From: Lucifuga dentata
Taxonomy: Eukaryota > Chordata > Actinopteri > Ophidiiformes > Bythitidae
Length of the DNA stretch: 64,000 nt
Assembly (NCBI GenBank): GCA_014773175.1
Contig: VXCM01001565.1
Location: 1-64,000 of the forward strand
Direction: 5' to 3'
The translations under genes were made by a program, and so were the position numbers. The notes under the pieces are model-generated. The model was given only the letters and a program-made list of their open reading frames with translations, had not been told where the DNA came from and did no database searches. This document shows positions 46,509-64,000 of this stretch, one piece after another. Numbering within the stretch: position 1 is the stretch's first letter; each line of letters starts with the position of its first letter.

Positions 46509-46559
46509 GGAGGCTGATATCCATCCCTCAGATTCCCAGGGATCCTTCAGCCTGCCCTG

Positions 46560-57250
<10,691 letters not shown>

Positions 57251-60200
57251 ACCTGAACAGGACAGTAACCAGCTGCTTTCCTCTTTCCACCTGGATACAC
57301 TGAGCCCTGTACACACCCAGGATCATATGAGATCGTAGGATCTTAAAGCATTTTCTGATCATTTCACATTGTAAATGTGTGTAGGGCTACTATCAACATG
57401 TAGTGCATTTTAGGTACCCAACCATCCACAGCAATACTACAGAGCTCCAGCAAAGATAAAATATTATTTGATGCTTAATCTCAAATGCAGTCAGCAGTGT
57501 TCAGCTTTGCTCGCAATGAACAAAGTGAGATACTACGACAATGAAACAATATATAACTTACTGAATTAATCCAGTTATCAATATCTTGAAATAACATTTT
57601 TTTTGTTTATATATCCTATCTTTGTGAAATTCCTGCCAGTCTATGTATTTTTGTTGTTCTAATAGTCTACAAGGTTCAGTCAGCTAAAATGCACCAGGAG
57701 GAGTTAGCTAAAGTCATAGAGGATAATAGTTAAAGCTGAAGTCTTTACATCAGTGATCCTGGGGTTTCATACATCATACTTTCCTAGAATACCTGTTAAT
57801 TAGACTAAATTATTACTTGAAATATCAAACCGACATCAGATTCGGCTGGTGAATCCGCTGTTTTTTTTTTCACATTTCTTTTTTGCACCTTTTAGTTATA
57901 CAAAATAGTCCATCTCTATCTTTGTATCTAGGCAATAATTTTTTTCCATTCTGACTGAGTCTCATGTTCCTCCAGACGTTTGTAGCATATAGCTGAATCA
58001 TCAGTCAGCATGAGTCTCCTTACCTTAATAATTTCTGCTGCCATAACCTCAAGCACCCCAGTATCCTGAAGACTGAATTCTCTTTTAACTGAATGTAGTT
58101 TACCAACATCCTCTACTCCCATATCTCAGTCGCAGTTTTATTTTTATTATGGGTGGTCAGATGATTCAATTTTAAAGGGAACATATTATCCTTTTTATTT
58201 CCCCCCATTTTATAGAGCTATATACAGTAGTAGGGACCATGTGTGAACATTGTCAAAGTTGTGAAACGGGATGTTCACACCTATAGAATCTTATATATCC
58301 TATCCAGTAAGACAAACCTATAGGTTCTCAACTGCTCCTTTTGATTAGCCCTTTATCTCCATAACATGTTGACATTACCATGTAACACGCCTGGTTAGAC
58401 ACAGCCATCAGGTACGAGGCTAGTGAGCCAGTTGGTTGGTATCAGTGTTTTTCTGCAGGGAGGGGGCCTAAAGAGAAGGCTACATGCCTAAAACGGCCTT
58501 TAAGGGAGGAGTAGAAGCGGATCAGTATGTTTTTTGCACATTTCAAAGGTTTCCAAACAGACTTCTAAATGAAAAATAAGAATGTGAAAATCTTTATATG
58601 TCCCCTTTTACATCATCAGCATAATATTTATATTTTAGATGATATCCAACCCTAACTGAAAAATTTTGATTATGGATTTTGATGTTGTGAAAAGTCTTAT
58701 CTAGCATGAGGCAAGTTGTCGTATGTCGTGTATACCACTATTGATGACTTTGTCACCTCATATTAAATATGTGGGGAGCCATTTGCCTCCTTGTTCTGCA
58801 CACGTCCAGGGCAAAAATGTTGGAAATACAGTATTAATACTTTAATGTCTTCCAAATCTCAGTGTAATTACATTTACCAACTGACAGACTGATTCTACAA
58901 AATATATGATGAAGAATGATGATGAGCAATGATGATTGGTTGGCACCTGTGATGTTTAATGGATTTGCCGTTAGGACAGGTACGCTGGCGCACATTGGCC
59001 ACTGCTCCTCCTGATACATTTGTTTGTTTGTTTATTATTTTCCTGTACAATTTTTACTATAGTGTTCCAGTTTTTTTTTTTTTTTTAAAAGAGTTAGGGA
59101 TGCACAGAATTGTTTCAACTTAATCCAGACTGCTCCCTTCAAACATGTAAAAGCTTAATATGATAGAAACTTTATCCACAGACCCACGTTAGTGCCTAAA
59201 TAATCCTGATCACAGTGTCTGAGGTTAAACAAAGTAATGAAAGGTGCTGACATTGATTTGGAATTGAGTAATCACCATATTTGACTGATCGAATCACAGT
59301 GTGGGTAAAAATATCTCCTCAATGTCAAAAAAAATTAAGCAGTGGTCAAGCACATTTTTTTTTAGTTTTTTTTTAATACAACTTTCCCATGTTTTATATA
59401 TATATAATTGTAGTGATTGTTATGATGAAGCGGCGTTAGAGGCGAACTAGAAGTCAGGACACTTACAGAGAAAGCAGTATTGTTATGATTTAGATTCTAA
59501 AAATATAATTTTAACCTCCTTAAGAAACATTTTCAAACAGACCAACTTTTGGATAAATAAAAGTCTCACATTTTTGCCCACCTGCTATATAAATGAATCT
59601 AATGATATATCTGCACTGAAGAGATTCCAAACTTCCTATTTATTTTAATATTGGAGCCATAGAGACGTGCTGTATTGGTTCTGATTATAATTAGTTTACG
59701 TTCATCAATCTTTAGCCGAACATAAATGTGAGCGGAATGAATTTTGTCGTCTTTGCCTTTAGAATTATATTTTCCCCTCCTCCACATGGTTATTTTAGTT
59801 AATGACATATCCGTTTGTTTAATAAATAATCTTGAATGATGAAGCTTCTATTAACCTATAAATAACAGTCTTTTAAACATTATGCCTGGACTATGGACCT
59901 GTTTGCTGCTCAGAGCAAAACTTAATTTAAACCCTTTTTTAAAATCAAATAGTAGGCATTTTGAATAAAGTTTTGCAAAAATAAATTAATTAATTAATTA
60001 ACTTAAGCTGTCAAACACCAAGTAGCATCATTTCCTCTCTCAATCCTGCAGCTGTAAATAAATTTATGCCTTTTTTTGTATTCATGTTGTCTGTAATTAA
60101 CCCAATTAACATGTCGAAGAGAGGAAAATAGCAAATATGCCATAGGGAAATTTATTAAATTGAGTAGCTAAGGACTGCGCAGTAGGTCTTTTTATAATAT

Positions 60201-62459
60201 TTCCAAATGTGAAATAAATGGCAGGGAGGTAGTCAGGCTCACAGCTGACATCAGTTTTGCTTTGCAACATATTGTCAGTATTTCATTGCTGTCTTGTATT
60301 ACATTTAATATTACTTCTGCACTCTGTTACAGTTAAGCTGCTTGCAGATCTGTCTTCATTCTTAATCACAACTTTTTTTTTTAAATACTTAATCAAAAAT
60401 AAAATCAACAAAATCAGTGAAAACAGACCAGTGACACCAAAATTAGACATATAAATGAGACTAAAATGAGATGTAACAATTTGAAAAATGAGTCAGTAAT
60501 TACACAGTAATAATAACTGGGCAATAACCAAGTTAGATAAATGCAGCTAGTTGTAGGTATGAAAGGTTTTGTTTTTCGTTTTATTTGCACGATTTTATGT
60601 ATATATATATATATACAAAGAATCACAAAAACAAATCAGGAAAGTAATCGAGATAACATAGTTCTTGTGCGGGAGAGGTTAAAAGTCACACTTATACTAG
60701 GACTCCTCCCCAACATTAATCAGCTTCAATTTAATCCATCACACAACAGAAAAAGACAGAAGTGACTCAGATTACACAAAATCAGAGTCAGCTTCAGTAC
60801 GGTCTTTATTGCATAAGCTTCAGGTCGTGCAGTTACAAGAAACAGAAACACGCACAGGTTTAATCTCAACAGTTACAGTTAAAAGAATCTGATTAGTTCT
60901 GATTGTTGCTGTCAGTTGTCATAAATCAGGACTAACTGAGTGTTATTGGAGCAAGTTGGTCAGTCCGCACTTTCATTTTTAATGGAATGGATTGATGACA
61001 GCGAACAGTCTTTGGTTCCGAGTTCTCAAAGTTTTCATTCTCACAGAGGTTGCAGAAATGTCTCTTGATATTTTTTAGGTGATATTTGAAAGAGTCTGCT
61101 GTCATATGAATACCTCTCTGTCATAAAACTGGGAAATGTACTCTTGAAGTGTTATAGATGAAACCTCAATGTAGTTTTGTGTAGTTTGAAGTTAAATATC
61201 ACATCTCTGCTCTTTGTGATTGCCTGAATGAGTGTCTATCTGGATGAAGCGCACCATGTGTCCGAAATAAATGGGAAATCATGGATATGTCTATTTGTTG
61301 GTGTCTTCTGTCTTAACGTGTGAAGGAGCACTTATGATCTGCTTGTTTGAGTTGCATATATATATTTTAATTAGAAATAACTGAAATTATACTGTGTTAT
61401 TTTAGCACCACATCTGAAAGTTAGAACTATCACAATTGAAGAAAAGGCTATAGAATTCTCTTTTTCAGGAGGTTTCCTGATGATAATAGCCATACTATAA
61501 TACACTGATTAAAAAGTCAAATTTTATATGATTCATATGATGATATGAACACTGAGCATGACCGCTCTTTTCTGGGATTTTTCATGACATTGTATATGCA
61601 TGAGGAAAATAGTGCTTTAGAAAGTAACACCAGGTGAGCACCCTTACATTTCACAATTCATCATTTTACACAAGGTATATTTGTGAACTGATTGGATCCA
61701 ATTCACCATGGATCACAATCAATAATACTGATTATGATCCTTTCCTCTTAGATAAATCAGACAGTAAACAGAAGCAGACTCCCTGTGTATCTGCAGCCTT
61801 TGGTTCCTTTCCATGAAAAACAAATTTAAGTCTGCAGAATCATATAATGATGAGTTGTAGAAACACAAACCATGAAATTATTTCACTGCTGGCTGCTAGT
61901 GAGGAGCTTGGTTTATTTCCGTTTTCACAAACATGGTCACAAGTTTACAATGTAAGGAGATTCTGTGTGAACTGTCACCTTTTAGTTCAGTTAACTGAGG
62001 TTGGTTCCAGGTTTTTAGTTTACAAGTTAAGGAAATATGAAGGTTTTAATTTCAGAAAGTCTTTATGTGTGAATTGTCTCTTCTGTCAGGCTTTGGTTTT
62101 TGCATGAGTCTTTGCTGTGTTCTTAATTCAGGGTTTCTTGTATCATATTAGGGCTTCAATATGTCCAGAAAATTTAAATCCAGAGCTACATGAACTGTGA
62201 GTTCATAGATCTAATCCGTCTGTTACTTTGAAATGAGATAACAGGCAAACCTCTCTAACAAAGAAATCATCATTGTCTGTACTTTTTGATTATTAATACT
62301 TGGATAAAACCATTCCAATCAGATGAAACATGTTTTACTTGCATAATTCAAGTTTCCTTCATGAATGCCAAGCTGATTGTGGCAATGATTCGTAATGATT
62401 TTACTATCTAATAATCTCATAGCTGATATGAACTCGTCTCTCCTCTCCTTCTCTTTCAG
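57251..62459 (+). other. slc11a2 read-through 3' UTR / intron of the spliced form
   Basis: No other gene is seen in these 5.2 kb. In the read-through transcript this is 3' UTR. A plausible end is AATAAA at 61266-61271, followed by GT-rich TTTGTTGGTGTCTTCTG; another AATAAA lies at 60055-60060. By-eye inspection of CAGTG and CAGAG loops found none with a five-pair upper stem, so no canonical iron-responsive element is recognised. In the spliced form the whole stretch is intron. Confidence 0.55.
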
Positions 62460-62537
62460 ATGCAGTTGGGACTGTCACAGCACGCTGACATTTATTTATT
62501 AAATGACATGGATTGTGATACGTTAGCTGAGAGATAG
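62460..62537 (+). CDS. slc11a2: Alternative last coding exon of slc11a2 (YLLND-type C-terminus)
   Basis: A strong acceptor (TCTCCTTCTCTTTCAG) precedes a 25-codon frame, MQLGLSQHADIYLLNDMDCD followed by TLAER and TAG. It matches the C-terminus of the human non-IRE DMT1 isoform in order and spacing (..LGLT.. YLLNTMDADSL..). The exon 16 donor at 57197 (AGCAGG then GTAAGA) is in phase 0 and joins it to give 562 residues. In mammals the YLLNT motif directs this isoform to early endosomes, so the same is inferred here. The exon is short and easy for gene finders to miss. Confidence 0.85.
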   Translation: MQLGLSQHADIYLLNDMDCDTLAER

Positions 62538-64000
62538 AAGGATAGTCAGTGGTGGGTGTTCAAATGTGGCACAGATGCCTGGAGGAGCAAAGAAACATCC
62601 ATCATGTAACTCAAACAAGGGACCACTGAAGCTCGGCCAGTACGTTTGTCTTGGATCTCTTGCTTAATGCCTTTTAAAGTGTCCTTATGATGTACAGTAT
62701 TGCGCCCCCACAAATTTAAATTAATAATGGGTGAGTTGCATCACAAAGATCCCAGCAACCCCGGTGGGCACCATGTTGGAGGTAGAGTAACGGCCAGTAT
62801 AAGTTAGTAGCCCTGTAACTTCAGTAATACTAAAAAAAGACAGCAAAAAGTAGCCAAACATATATGGCGGGATCAGTGATGAAATAATCGCTTTGCAGAC
62901 AGAAACTGCACAAAAACAAACACTTTCTGTCCCATACCATCAGCTGAGTTGTAGATTCACAAGAAGCTGTGGACCTAAAAGGTCCCTTGTTAACCTGATG
63001 TTACAGATCATATTTAATATTTTGTGGTGGCATGCATCCCCACCGGGCTGAAACCATAAGGTACTGCTAGATGCAGTATAATTTATTCATATCAGGAAAG
63101 TCAGATACTAAAAATGCAGAGTGATCGGATGTTTATGACTTTGGTGGGGACCAAAAAGGTTGCAGCTGCCCTTTATTCTATTCTTATTCACATAAAATAT
63201 AATGTGATTTAAAACATTCATATACAGTAGTTCCTAATGAGATTAATATATTTAATATCTTGAATATACTGTCTACATGTATTTGTGTGAGTAATCACAA
63301 TGATTTATATTGATAAAGTTTTGTGTCATTCTCTTTGCGTATACTTGAAGAAAAAGCCTTTATGTTTTTGTATTTTTTATTTTAAAGTCTTTTGAAGACT
63401 GATCACATAAACATAAAATCATTGTAAATGATTAAGCTGCATGATAACACACAGACACGTTTTTTAGTATATGTACACATTCCCATTGGACATATTCATG
63501 AATTTTCAGTTTGAAATCTGTAATCCTTTGCTCTTTAATGTGAGCTGACATACTTAATGAGTAGGTTGACTGTGATTGGCCTGTGGGGAGCTGCCACCAG
63601 CATCTGACTGGTCATTTTTGACGATGTTACAGGCAGGATTAATATAATTTGGTATATTCTATTTTGCTTTGTAATTGGATTTCCATTTCAGTTAACTTTA
63701 GGTCATTTTATTTTAAGATTTTTTTTTTTTGTTTTGTTTTTTTNNNNNNNNNNNNNNNNNNNNNNGGGGGGAGGGGGGGGAGTTAGTGCATTGGATTGCC
63801 ATGTTTTTGATAAAGCCAAATGTGGTGAAAACTGTCAAAGTGTTGCCAAAAAATACAAAGTTCAGTTCCTCGTATCGACTGCAAAGTTAAAAGTAAAGTT
63901 GTCTGTTGGTGCTGTGGTGCAGATAGGTGAGGTAACTAGTAAATGTTGGGAATTTTTGTGTTAAAGCCGGCAGTGTAGTGCCTCTCAGGGCTCCTCATAA
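62538..64000. other. 3' flank of slc11a2 with a sequencing gap
   Basis: Probable 3' UTR of the spliced slc11a2 form, then unrecognised AT-rich sequence. No clear AATAAA follows the stop before 63700, so the transcript end is unknown. Bases 63744-63765 are N, bordered by a T run and a G-rich run (63766-63780), a typical hard-to-sequence gap. Nothing recognisable is seen in 63781-64000. Confidence 0.5.

Noticed and set aside
57480..57520. CAGTGT loop as a possible iron-responsive element
   Set aside because: The flanking bases (GTCAG and TCAGC) do not form the required five-pair upper stem, and no C-bulge position fits.
63734..63964. Open frame at the right end of the window
   Set aside because: It starts inside the N gap and the G run; the remainder (from 63781) has no recognisable similarity.

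Overview
The window is vertebrate nuclear DNA from a ray-finned (teleost-type) fish. The evidence is split genes with compact introns and GT-AG junctions, proteins close to human orthologues, a teleost-type LINE fragment, many microsatellites and several MITE-like repeats. The species cannot be named from the sequence. Six protein-coding genes were rebuilt exon by exon by checking splice sites and reading phase. Five have complete reading frames; the sixth, a KDM5B-type demethylase, is cut by the left window edge.

Layout. 1-553: intron of the demethylase gene with a LINE reverse-transcriptase fragment. 554-2188 (+): last five coding exons of kdm5b, with two PHD fingers. 3776-10121 (+): nelfcd, a subunit of the NELF pausing complex. 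11949-16328 (-): ctsz, cathepsin Z, convergent with nelfcd. 18630-26559 (-): npepl1, an M17 aminopeptidase-like protein. 29012-41580 (-): an ankrd52-type PP6 regulatory ankyrin protein with 28 coding exons. 41780-62537 (+): slc11a2 (DMT1/NRAMP2), divergent from ankrd52 across a shared CpG-containing promoter. The last 1.4 kb holds no recognised gene and a 22-base gap.

The genes do not form one pathway. They are housekeeping neighbours: chromatin and transcription (kdm5b, nelfcd), lysosomal and peptide breakdown (ctsz, npepl1), phosphatase targeting (ankrd52) and iron transport (slc11a2). From memory, the human counterparts lie on 1q32 (KDM5B), 20q13 (NELFCD, CTSZ, NPEPL1) and 12q13 (ANKRD52, SLC11A2), so the linkage itself is notable.

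I found no convincing new biological system. The most useful observations are these. slc11a2 has two phase-matched alternative first coding exons and two alternative C-termini, one carrying an endosomal-sorting-like YLLND stretch. A (TG)18-T4 tract forms the acceptor of slc11a2 exon 12. A cluster of CLEAR-like E-boxes lies upstream of ctsz. A family of seven TTAA-flanked inverted-repeat elements sits in introns, two of them with later nested insertions. Single-N contig joins repeat about 65 bases on each side and are assembly artefacts.
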